Part shown: positions 27,292 through 34,387 of the stretch, one piece after another | How positions within the stretch are numbered: the first letter of the stretch is position 1 | Layout of the letters: every line of letters starts with the position of its first letter | Origin: Deltaproteobacteria bacterium | GTDB taxonomy: Bacteria; Myxococcota; Myxococcia; Myxococcales; 40CM-4-68-19 | Assembly (NCBI GenBank): GCA_005879535.1 | Contig: VBKI01000053.1 | Coordinates: forward strand, 62,001 to 126,000 | Direction: 5' to 3' | DNA length: 64,000 nucleotides | The notes under the pieces: generated by a model | Seen by the model: only the letters and a program-made list of their open reading frames with translations | What the model was told of the DNA's origin: nothing | The model's database searches: none | Made by a program: the position numbers and the translations under genes

Positions 27292-27852
27292 CTACGGCAC
27301 CACCACGGTGTCGCCCGGCCCGAGCGTCACCTTGCTCTTGCCGGTGACCAGGTCGTCGTACGCGACCTCGAGCCTGCGGCCGTCGGCGCGCAGCACGCTG
27401 ATGCTGCCGCGATCGGCGAACTCGGCGAGTCCGCCGGCGAGCGCGAGCGCCTGCAGCACGCCCATGCTGTTGCGCAGCGGGAACGCGCCGGGGTGTCCCA
27501 CCATGCCGGTGACGAAGACGCGCTGTCCGTTCACGTCGTGGACGATGACGGTCACGTGCGGGTCGCGGACCAGCGAGGCGAGCTGCTTCTGCACGGTCGC
27601 CTCCAGCTCGCGCGGCGTGAGCCCTTCGGCCCTCACGTCGCCCAGCAGCGGGAGGGTGATCTTGCCGTCCGGCCGGATGGGCACCGTGCGCGACAGCTCC
27701 GGCTCCTTCCACACCGAGACCTCGACGACGTCCTCGCGGCTGAGCCGGAACTCGGTGATGTGCTTCACCTCGTCGTCCTGCACCGGGGCGGCGTGCGAGC
27801 AACCCACCGCGACCGCCAACACCGCCATCCAGATTCCGACACCCCTCGACAT
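27292..27852 (-). CDS. Polysaccharide export (OPX/Wza-like) lipoprotein, short form
   Basis: 186-residue predicted lipoprotein with the lipobox AVAVGC (Cys18). The Poly_export domain includes REDVVEVSVWKEPELSR and PIRPDGKITLPLLGDV, followed by one SLBB-like region (VFVTGMVGHPGAFPL). At this length it lacks the extra SLBB repeat and the C-terminal helix that forms the outer-membrane pore in Wza, so a separate pore is expected; the next gene fits. It is the first gene of the operon, with GGAGGAGG ahead of the ATG. Confidence 0.92.
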   Translation of the reverse strand: MSRGVGIWMAVLAVAVGCSHAAPVQDDEVKHITEFRLSREDVVEVSVWKEPELSRTVPIRPDGKITLPLLGDVRAEGLTPRELEATVQKQLASLVRDPHVTVIVHDVNGQRVFVTGMVGHPGAFPLRNSMGVLQALALAGGLAEFADRGSISVLRADGRRLEVAYDDLVTGKSKVTLGPGDTVVVP

Positions 27853-27956
27853 GCTTCCTCCTCCCCGAACCCTTGGCGCACGTGATCGGACGCCACCGGA
27901 GCACGCGCCATGCCAGCGCCAGCTGGCCTTGCTGCGCTGCTCCCTCCGCTCCGTTT

Positions 27957-27971
27957 GCAGGCTCTGGACCA
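27957..27971 (-). promoter_or_regulatory. Candidate sigma54 promoter for the EPS operon
   Basis: Minus-strand TGGTCCAGAGCCTGC has GG and GC exactly 10 nt apart, and is then followed by A. The match to TGGCAC-N5-TTGC is partial. It would start transcription roughly 90 nt before the OPX gene. Chance matches are frequent in GC-rich DNA. Confidence 0.25.
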
Positions 27972-28083
27972 GCCGGACTGGCAGGCGCTCTTGCGCCCCT
28001 GCGTCGGTGCCGGGTCACCGGCGTTCCGCGACGGGGAACGCGCGTTCCCACGCTCGCGCACTACGCCTGCTCTCGAACAGCGT

Positions 28084-28099
28084 TGGCGCACTTTTCGCT
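28084..28099 (+). promoter_or_regulatory. Candidate sigma54 promoter for the small membrane protein
   Basis: TGGCGCACTTTTCGCT has GG (28085-28086) and GC (28097-28098) exactly 10 nt apart, a near-consensus -24 element and a T-rich centre; the -12 reads TCGC. It would give a leader of about 45 nt to the ATG at 28157. Confidence 0.35.
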
Positions 28100-28156
28100 A
28101 TGTGTAGGTGCGGGCCGCGCGACGCGAGACGCGGTGAGGGGAAGGGGACTGGGTAG

Positions 28157-28360
28157 ATGTTCCGAACCATCGCAGCAGCGGCCATCGTTTTCGCCTTCGC
28201 AGCGTTCGCTCTCCACCGTTCGAACATCGCGGGGCCATTGCAGGAGCCGCTCCTGCTCCTCTTCATGGGGACGCTGTTCCTGGTCGTCGGGAAGGTGTTC
28301 TCGGCGCCGCCCAAGAAACCGCAGCCGGCGGCGCAGCTCGCCGAGCGGCGCGCGGCCTGA
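28157..28360 (+). CDS. Small membrane protein, two hydrophobic segments
   Basis: 67 residues, not recognised. Hydrophobic stretches at about residues 4-18 and 31-47 are separated by a short loop and followed by a polar Pro/Ala/Arg-rich tail. GAAGGGGA lies about 12 nt before the ATG, and a candidate sigma54 promoter lies upstream. It is divergent from the exopolysaccharide operon and convergent with the sigma54 response regulator. The pattern suggests an inner-membrane hairpin protein, but expression is unproven. It could be a chance open frame, although the amino-acid pattern argues for a real product. Confidence 0.55.
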   Translation: MFRTIAAAAIVFAFAAFALHRSNIAGPLQEPLLLLFMGTLFLVVGKVFSAPPKKPQPAAQLAERRAA

Positions 28361-28402
28361 TTCAGTAACGGGGAACCTCGAAAAGCGTGAGCGCTCTGCC
28401 GA

Positions 28403-30040
28403 TCACCCTGTATGGGTGCCGTCGGCGACGATTCCGATCGGGCCCAGATTTTCCGGGAGGCTTGCGGTGATGCGGGGATCGGTGAGGCCGCAGTCCTTGA
28501 TCTTGTAGAGCAGCGCCTTGTAGCTGATTTGCAGGCGCGCGGCGGCCTTTCGCTTGTTCCAGTTGGTGCGCGAGAGCATCGCGGAGATGGCTTCTCGCTC
28601 CGCGCGCAGCGCGGCCTGGCGGGCGATCTCCTTCAGCGAGACCGTCTCCGCGCCCATGGGAACGACAGGCGCAGGCGGACCGGAAGGCGCCGCGGCAGGT
28701 GGCGCCGCGTGGCCTTGCGGGGACCAGGCGTGACCCTGGTTCGCAGGTGGCAGCGCGCCGCCGGCGGAACCGGCGGCGAGCGGGACCTGCTGCGCGGGGC
28801 GGCGGCTGATCGCGGAAGCGAGCTCGTCGAGGACGAACCGCTCGTCGCGAAGGACGACCAGGCGGCGGACGAGGTTCTCGAGCTCGCGCACGTTCCCGGG
28901 ATAGTCGTAATCCTGAAGACGCCGCGTCACGTCTTCGGAAAACTGGATGGCGCCGCCGCGATACTTGCTGCCGTACTTGCGCCGGAAGTGCTCGATCAGG
29001 CCGGGGATGTCTTCCTTGCGTTCGCGCAAGGGCGGCACCACGACGCTGACCACGTTGAGACGGTAGTAGAGATCCTCGCGGAAGTTGCCGCGGGCGATCT
29101 CCTCTTCGAGAACGCGGTTCGTCGCGACGACGACCCGCGCATCGGCGCGAAGCGCCCTCTTGCCGCCGACGCGGTAGTACTCCTCGTCCTGCAAGACCTG
29201 AAGGAGCTTGGCCTGCAGCGCGGGATGCATCTCGCCGATCTCGTCGAGGAAGATGGTCCCTTTGTCGGCCAGCTCGAACTTGCCGGGCTTTTCGCTGGTC
29301 GCGCCGGTGAACGCGCCCCGCTCGTGGCCGAACAGCTCGGATTCGAGCAGCTCGCTGGGAAGCGCGGCGCAGTTGATCTTCACGAACGGCTTCCCACGCC
29401 GCGGCGACCGCTCGTGCAGGGTCCGCGCGATGCCTTCCTTGCCGACGCCGCTCTCGCCGCGGATGAGCACCGGCACGTCGGTCTCCGCCACGCGGTCGAC
29501 CATGTCCCAGATCGAGAGCATTGCCGGGCTGGAGGCGACGTATTCGGTCGGCACGCCGCGCCGGCTGGCGTCGACGCGCGAGGGAGGCGCGACCGGAGGC
29601 GGATCCATCGGCCGGACGGCGGGGATGATGGGAGCGGCCTGTGGTTCCTCGACGGGAGGAGGCCGCGAGGCGGCGCATCGCTCGATGGCCTCTTTCAGCT
29701 CCTCCGGCTCGATCGGCTTCACGAGGTAGTCGCTCGCGCCCAGACGCATCGCCTTGACCACGGCATCTTTTTCGTCCATCGCGGACAGCGCGATCACCGG
29801 CGCTGTCCCGCCGTCGGCCCGGTACCGCCGGAGGACTTCGAATCCGTCGAGGAGGGGCATCCGCAGGTCCAGGAGGACAGCGCGGGGAGGCGCGGCGGCC
29901 CCGGCGAGCCATTCCAGACCGGCCTTGCCGTCGCCGGTTGCGAACGCGTGGTATCCGATCCTGCCCAGCAGCTCGACGAGGATCTCGCGAGCCGCCTCGT
30001 CGTCGTCGATCACGAGCACCTGGTTCGGTCGTTCCAGCAT
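28403..30040 (-). CDS. NtrC-family sigma54-dependent response regulator
   Basis: 545 residues. The receiver domain has the phospho-acceptor Asp58 in LLDLRMPLLDG and the conserved Lys in YLVKPIEP. The AAA+ domain has GESGVGKE, the sigma54-contact loop GAFTGA, and FLDEIGEMHP. The C-terminal Fis-type HTH is NKRKAAARLQISYKALLYK. A Pro/Ala/Gly-rich linker of about 60 residues precedes the HTH. The ATG at 30040 has GAGGAA upstream. No histidine kinase is adjacent. Its position beside the EPS operon recalls the PrsR regulator of XrtA-type loci and EpsI/Nla24 of Myxococcus, so control of the operon is a reasonable inference. Confidence 0.93.
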   Translation of the reverse strand: MLERPNQVLVIDDDEAAREILVELLGRIGYHAFATGDGKAGLEWLAGAAAPPRAVLLDLRMPLLDGFEVLRRYRADGGTAPVIALSAMDEKDAVVKAMRLGASDYLVKPIEPEELKEAIERCAASRPPPVEEPQAAPIIPAVRPMDPPPVAPPSRVDASRRGVPTEYVASSPAMLSIWDMVDRVAETDVPVLIRGESGVGKEGIARTLHERSPRRGKPFVKINCAALPSELLESELFGHERGAFTGATSEKPGKFELADKGTIFLDEIGEMHPALQAKLLQVLQDEEYYRVGGKRALRADARVVVATNRVLEEEIARGNFREDLYYRLNVVSVVVPPLRERKEDIPGLIEHFRRKYGSKYRGGAIQFSEDVTRRLQDYDYPGNVRELENLVRRLVVLRDERFVLDELASAISRRPAQQVPLAAGSAGGALPPANQGHAWSPQGHAAPPAAAPSGPPAPVVPMGAETVSLKEIARQAALRAEREAISAMLSRTNWNKRKAAARLQISYKALLYKIKDCGLTDPRITASLPENLGPIGIVADGTHTG

Positions 30041-30168
30041 TTCCTCACCCGATTCGACCGTGTGCTGGTGAACGGCACACGGTTCTTTTTTCCGAAACGC
30101 CGTTCCGGGAGGCGGTTCGGAGACCAGTCGAGCAAGCGATGTGCCAGAGTGTGGAGCGCGGTGGAGCG

Positions 30169-30978
30169 TCAGGGCACGCGCTTCCACAGCGCGCGCAGTG
30201 CGCCGTTGACTGCGCGTTGCCCCTCGAGGTTCACCGCGTGACCGACCTCGGGAAGGATGAGCAGCTCCGCCCCCCGGATCAGCCGCGCGAGCTCCTCGCC
30301 GTTCTCTTTGACGGACAGCTGATCGAGAGCGCCGTGGATCACGAGCGTGGGAACGTCGATGCCAGCAAGGCGGTCCCGCGAATCGTGGGAGAGCGCCGCA
30401 TCCACCTGGCCGACGAATCCCTGCGCCGTCTGCGGCGGCTGCGTAGACGCGAAGCGCAGCGCCGCGCGCACGTTCGCCTCGCTGCGCCAGAATCGATCGG
30501 TGAACAGCCACGCGTACGCCTGCAGCTCCCACGCCTTTCGCAGGCGCGGGTCGGAAATCGCTACCGGATAGAGCGCACGCCACGCCTCCAGCAGCGCCCG
30601 CGCGCGCGGCGGTTGCGCCGCGAACGTCGAGAGCAAGGCCAGCGACCGGACGCGCGCCGGATGTCCCAAGGCGAGCTCCTGCGCGACGGCGCCTCCCAGC
30701 GAGATGCCGACGACGTGCGCCCGGCCGACCCCGGCTGCATCGAGGACCGCGCCGGCGTCCGCGGCGAGCTGTCGCGCCGTGTACGGTCCGGGCGGCGCAT
30801 CGCTCTGACCGACTCCGCGCGCGTCGGGCGCAAGACTCCGGAAGCTCTGCGCGAAGTGGGCGAGCTGAACGGCCCACGCCGCCGCGGGAGCGTTCAGGCC
30901 CTGCAGCCAGAGAACGGCGTCGCCCGCGCCCTGGTCGACGACGTGCAGCCGCGCGCCGTCCTGTGCCGTGACCCACAC
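30169..30978 (-). CDS. Alpha/beta-hydrolase
   Basis: 269 residues. The nucleophile elbow is GISLGG, with the oxyanion region LWLQGLNAP and DARGVGQSD upstream. The catalytic Asp is likely in IHGALDQLS and the His in PEVGHAVNLEG near the C-terminus. It is similar to 3-oxoadipate enol-lactonase-like and other small hydrolases; the substrate is unknown. The GTG start at 30978 has AAGG about 10 nt upstream. It is 19 nt downstream of the small membrane gene, so it is probably the last gene of that run. An upstream in-frame extension is only a shadow of the preceding genes. Confidence 0.82.
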   Translation of the reverse strand: MWVTAQDGARLHVVDQGAGDAVLWLQGLNAPAAAWAVQLAHFAQSFRSLAPDARGVGQSDAPPGPYTARQLAADAGAVLDAAGVGRAHVVGISLGGAVAQELALGHPARVRSLALLSTFAAQPPRARALLEAWRALYPVAISDPRLRKAWELQAYAWLFTDRFWRSEANVRAALRFASTQPPQTAQGFVGQVDAALSHDSRDRLAGIDVPTLVIHGALDQLSVKENGEELARLIRGAELLILPEVGHAVNLEGQRAVNGALRALWKRVP

Positions 30979-30997
30979 GGAGCGCCTTGTATCCGCA

Positions 30998-31348
30998 TCA
31001 CAGCAGATCGACCAGCAGTGCGAAGGTCGTCGCGTGAGCGAAGAGCATTGGGATCTCGCCCCGGCGCCACTTGCGCACCGGCGGTGTCGCGCCGACCCGA
31101 GGCATCGCCACCAGCTCGCAGAGCGCGATGGCCGGCCCGAAGAGGAGCGCGGGAAGGCGTAATTTCTTCTGCACGATCGCCAACGTCGGCCCGTAAACCC
31201 AGCGCAGCGCACTGCCTGCGCGCGCGCTCCCGAACAGTCGTCTGCCCATTGCTCCGACGTCGTAGGCAGGGCGATGGCCCAGCAGCTTTCGCTCCAGCGC
31301 GTCCGCGGCCTGCAGGGAAAACGTGGCGACAAGCGCCGCGGCGATCAT
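30998..31348 (-). CDS. Small membrane protein of unknown function
   Basis: 116 residues, no family assigned with confidence. Hydrophobic segments lie at the N-terminus (MIAAALVATFSLQAA), the centre (LLFGPAIALCELVAMP) and the C-terminus (LFAHATTFALLVDLL), with a basic loop between. The start codon overlaps the stop of the upstream SDR as ATGA, which argues that it is a real coupled gene. This small gene was picked out by coupling and hydropathy. Its frame is continuous with the broken reductase frame upstream only by chance. Confidence 0.65.
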   Translation of the reverse strand: MIAAALVATFSLQAADALERKLLGHRPAYDVGAMGRRLFGSARAGSALRWVYGPTLAIVQKKLRLPALLFGPAIALCELVAMPRVGATPPVRKWRRGEIPMLFAHATTFALLVDLL

Positions 31349-32352
31349 CCGCGCAATCCGCGCCAGGTCACCAGCGCCATCGCGGCTGCGGCGGCCGCGC
31401 CGGCCGCGAGCTTGCCCGCGTTCAGGCGCATCCACAGCTCGCCGCTCGAGGTGCGCGAGCGGGCGTCGAAGTCGCCGTGCGCGCCGCGATCGCCGGGCAG
31501 GGGCGCTGCCAGATTGTCGCGCCTGTTGACCGGATCGATCGGCCTGTCGTCCATCTGCGAGTCCCACCCTGCCTTCGCCAGGTATCGATCGAGCAGGCCG
31601 CCGATGAACTTCTGGCCGAAGATCGCTTTCGCCGCGCTCCAGCCCACCCACATCTCGCGGCGCGGATGCAGGGCCAGGTGCAACACGCCGCGCGCGATCA
31701 CCTCGGGCTGGAAGATGGGGGGCACCGGCTGTGGATGCCGCGGCAGCCGCGTGCGCACCACGTCGAACTGGGGCGTGTTCACCGCCGGAAGCTGGATCAT
31801 GCAGACTTTCACCCGAGAGCGATCGTGGATCAGCTCGGAGCGAAGCGAATCGGTGAAGCCGCGGATGGCGGCCTTCGACGCGCAATAGGCGCTCTGCAGC
31901 GGAATGCTGCGGTAGACCAGCGCGGATCCGATCTGGATGATCACGCCTTCGTCCGCGGGAATCATGTGCCGCAGCGCCGCCAGCGTCCCGTAGACCGTGC
32001 CGAGATAGTTCACCTCGGTGACGCGCCGGTATTCCTCGGGGGTCATCTCCACCACCGGCGAGAACACCGAGACCACCGCGTCGTTCACCCAGGTGTCGAT
32101 CCGTCCCCATCTCTCCACCAGCGCATGCGCCGCCTTCTGCACCTCGGCAGCGCGCGAGACGTCCGCGGGAAGGACCAGCGCCTCGCCGCCCGCGCGGCCG
32201 ATCTCCACAGCGGCGGCGTGCAGCCCATCGACCCCGCGGGCGATGAGGCCGATTTTGGCGCCCGCGGCAGCGAACGCGCGCGCGACGGCACGCCCGACCC
32301 CCGACGACGCGCCGGTGACCGCGACGACCTGTTCCGAAAGGCGTTTCGGCAT
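31345..32352 (-). CDS. Short-chain dehydrogenase with C-terminal membrane anchor
   Basis: 335 residues. Classical SDR core: TGASSGVG near residue 13, NDAVVS at the NNAG position (Asn-Asp-Ala), the catalytic Ser in IGSALVYRS and YCASK (Tyr/Lys). Beyond residue about 250 there is an extension (FIGGLLDRYLAKAGWDS) and a final hydrophobic helix (AAGAAAAAAMALVTW), as in SDRs annotated as membrane-associated oxidoreductases. The ATG at 32352 is chosen by homology; no ribosome site is evident. It is ATGA-coupled to the small membrane gene. The substrate is unknown. Confidence 0.82.
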   Translation of the reverse strand: MPKRLSEQVVAVTGASSGVGRAVARAFAAAGAKIGLIARGVDGLHAAAVEIGRAGGEALVLPADVSRAAEVQKAAHALVERWGRIDTWVNDAVVSVFSPVVEMTPEEYRRVTEVNYLGTVYGTLAALRHMIPADEGVIIQIGSALVYRSIPLQSAYCASKAAIRGFTDSLRSELIHDRSRVKVCMIQLPAVNTPQFDVVRTRLPRHPQPVPPIFQPEVIARGVLHLALHPRREMWVGWSAAKAIFGQKFIGGLLDRYLAKAGWDSQMDDRPIDPVNRRDNLAAPLPGDRGAHGDFDARSRTSSGELWMRLNAGKLAAGAAAAAAMALVTWRGLRG

Positions 32353-32403
32353 GCGGGAAAGTTGGGGTGCAAACGACTGCCGTGCCCGCCTGCCCGCCCG
32401 CAA

Positions 32404-33160
32404 CTACATGTACTGTCCGCCGTTGATGTTCAGCTGCGACTTCGTCGGCGTCGCCGAACCGGCCGAGGGGAATGCGGCCCTTCACCGCGTCCTTCGCCGC
32501 CTGGGGCATCGAAGCCACCATGTCGGTGTCCACGAATCCCGGGCAGATGGCGTTCACGGTCACGCCGAACTTCGCCACTTCCTGCGCCACGCTCTTGGTG
32601 AAGGCGATCACGCCCGCCTTCGCCGCCGCGTAGTTTGCCTGGCCGTAGGCGCCCGTCTGCCCGATGATGGAAGCGATATTGATGATCCGCCCCCACCCGC
32701 GGGCGATCATCGGCTCCAGCACCGCCTTGCTGCAGTGGAAGACGGAGTTGAGGTTGGTCTGGATCACCTCGTCCCACTCGCCGGCGCTCATCTTGCGGAT
32801 GCTGCGGTCGCGGTTGATCCCGGCGTTGTTCACCAGGATGTCGACCGGCCCGAGCTGCTTTGCGGCCTGCTGCAGCATCTTGTGACAGTCCTCGGCCTTG
32901 GCGACGTCCGCGTGGAATACGCCGACACGGCATCCGTTCCGCTCGAACTCGGCGGCGAGCTCGTCGGCCTGCTCGCGGCCGCGGCAGTAATGAACGCCGA
33001 CGATCGCGCCTTCTGCGCCGAGAGCGCGCGCGATCGCCTTGCCGATCCCGCGCGAAGACCCGGTCACCACCGCGACCTTGCCGGCGAGCCGCTTCTGCGT
33101 CGTTCCGTTCACCTGCGGCTTCTCTCCCGCGAGGTCGTGCACTCCCTGGTCCTGGCGCAT
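32404..33160 (-). pseudogene. FabG/PhaB-like 3-oxoacyl-CoA/ACP reductase, 3' deletion with frameshift
   Basis: The SDR core is intact: TGSSRGIG, NNAGINRD, the catalytic Ser in NIASIIG and YAAAK. After PLGRFGDADEV the frame is lost. The family's normal ending LNINGGQYM-stop is present at 32433-32404 but in another frame, right after the junction near 32436-32440. Compared with relatives, about 15 to 20 codons (the strand that precedes YITG) are missing. GTCGC at the break suggests deletion between short repeats. The start at 33160 has GGAGGG upstream; a GTG at 33112 is an alternative. It is either a damaged gene or a sequence error. The intact form would reduce acetoacetyl- or 3-oxoacyl-thioesters with NADPH. 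Confidence 0.75.
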
Positions 33161-33185
33161 AGCACAGACCCTCCGACGCGGCACG

Positions 33186-33935
33186 TTACGGACGTAACGC
33201 CGGGCGCGCAAGCGGTCGGGTGCTTACCCTGTGTTCACCAGCGGATAGCGGAGGCCTGGCGACCAGCTGCTTCGCTCGGACGAGCACCGCATCGATCATC
33301 TTCGGCGTGAGCTTGCCGGTGTTCGTGTTCTGCTGGCTCACGTGATAGCAGCCCAGCAGCGTCGGACCGCCCGCGATCGTCGCCACTGCGCCATGGCCGA
33401 ACTGCGGCCGGGGCCGCGGCACCAGAAGACCTCGGCGGGCGAGGTGCGCGAGCGCCGCGCCCCACCCGATGCTCCCCAGCGCGAGCACTACCCGCACCCG
33501 CGGCAGCAGCGACACCTCCCGGTCCAGCCAGGCGCTGCAGCGCATCAGCTCGTCGGGCATCGGCTTGTTCGCCGGTGGAGCGCAGCGGCACGGGGCGGTG
33601 ATGAACACGTCCCGGAGCGCGAGCCCGTCGTCGCGGCGCACGCTGGTCGGCTGATTGGCGAGGCCGGCCCGGTGCAGCGCCGCATAGAGGAAGTCGCCGC
33701 TGCGATCGCCGGTGAACATCCTCCCCGTCCGGTTGCCGCCGTGCGCCGCCGGCGCGAGCCCGATGATGAGCAGCCTCGCAGCCGGATCTCCGAAGCCGGG
33801 CAGCGGGCGCGCCCAGTACGTCCAGTCGCGAAATCGCCTCACCTTGATCCGCGCGACCTCCTCGCGCCAGGCGACCAGGCGCGGGCAGGCGTGGCACTCG
33901 ACGATCTCGCCGTGCAGCGCGCGCAGCCGGCTCAA
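33186..33935 (-). CDS. Family 5 uracil-DNA glycosylase (UdgB type)
   Basis: 249 residues. It has CxxC at Cys14/Cys17, later RCAPPANKP and the RCSAWL cysteine (four Fe-S ligands), motif A GLAPAAHGGNRTGRMFTGD and motif B YHVSQQNTNTG. This is the UDGb class, where motif A lacks the polar Asp/Asn found in other classes. It removes uracil and hypoxanthine from DNA, relevant for GC-rich genomes with frequent cytosine deamination. The first start is a TTG at 33935 whose TTGA overlaps the stop of the RRM gene; no better start lies downstream. C-terminal residues after about 225 are not conserved. Confidence 0.85.
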   Translation of the reverse strand: MSRLRALHGEIVECHACPRLVAWREEVARIKVRRFRDWTYWARPLPGFGDPAARLLIIGLAPAAHGGNRTGRMFTGDRSGDFLYAALHRAGLANQPTSVRRDDGLALRDVFITAPCRCAPPANKPMPDELMRCSAWLDREVSLLPRVRVVLALGSIGWGAALAHLARRGLLVPRPRPQFGHGAVATIAGGPTLLGCYHVSQQNTNTGKLTPKMIDAVLVRAKQLVARPPLSAGEHRVSTRPLARPALRP

Positions 33936-34297
33936 GATCCGCGCGTGCCGCCCCGGCCGCCGCCGCGCTGGCTCCCGCGAGGCATGTTCTGCGCCGGTCC
34001 GCGCATGCCGAATCCGCGCTGCCCCTGGACGTCCTTGCCGTGCGGCGTGCCGCGGAACCCTCCGCCTCCTCCGAACTTGCCGGCGCCCTGGCCCCGCTCC
34101 TCGGCCTCGTTGACCTTGAGCGGCCTGCCGCCGAAGTCCTTGCCGTTCAGCTCCTCGATGGCGGCGCGCGAGCGGCCGGTCTCCTTGTCGGTGATGATCT
34201 TCACCGAGCGGACGGTCCGGTTCTCGCCCGCGATCAGCTGCTTGATCTGCGCTTCCGTCGTGTCGAAGGGAAGATTACCTACGAACAGGCGAGCCAT
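33932..34297 (-). CDS. RNA-recognition-motif protein lacking RNP1, Gly/Arg-rich tail
   Basis: 121 residues. RNP2 (LFVGNL, residues 4-9) and the helix AAIEELNGKDFGGRPLKVNEA are typical of bacterial RRM proteins. Between GRSR (residue 44) and AAIEEL, the RNP1 strand (RGFGFVEM in relatives) and following residues, about 14 codons, are absent while the frame is kept. The junction is near 34165. RNP1 supplies the aromatic residues that stack on RNA, so binding should be compromised. The C-terminal half is rich in Gly and Arg. GGAACGAGGAC precedes the ATG. It is divergent from the ABC fusion gene. Confidence 0.8.
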   Translation of the reverse strand: MARLFVGNLPFDTTEAQIKQLIAGENRTVRSVKIITDKETGRSRAAIEELNGKDFGGRPLKVNEAEERGQGAGKFGGGGGFRGTPHGKDVQGQRGFGMRGPAQNMPRGSQRGGGRGGTRGS

Positions 34298-34387
34298 GTC
34301 CTCGTTCCTTTCTCCAGCGCATTCCGATCCTATTCCAGAAGCCGCCGCCGCGCACCGGAAGCGGCGCTGTGGCATCCTGCCTTGGTC

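Larger units (their letters stand above)
27853..28156. promoter_or_regulatory. 304-bp divergent control region of the exopolysaccharide operon
   Basis: The region lies between divergent starts (27852 minus, 28157 plus). It contains no credible gene. Two GG-N10-GC elements of sigma54 type are seen, one per strand (separate entries). The nearby sigma54 response regulator makes such control plausible. Confidence 0.5.

Noticed and set aside
27962-27990. TGGCAG-type element on the plus strand as a sigma54 promoter
   Set aside because: The GG to GC spacing is 11 nt rather than 10, which sigma54 does not tolerate well.
28404-28418. CACCC/GGGTG hairpin as terminator of the response regulator
   Set aside because: The stem is only 5 bp, overlaps the stop codon and has no T run.
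30998-33211. 737-codon minus-strand frame starting as a 3-oxoacyl reductase
   Set aside because: Only the first third is SDR-like. The middle is the shadow of the second SDR gene, and the end happens to enter the small membrane gene. It is better explained as a frameshifted reductase plus separate genes.
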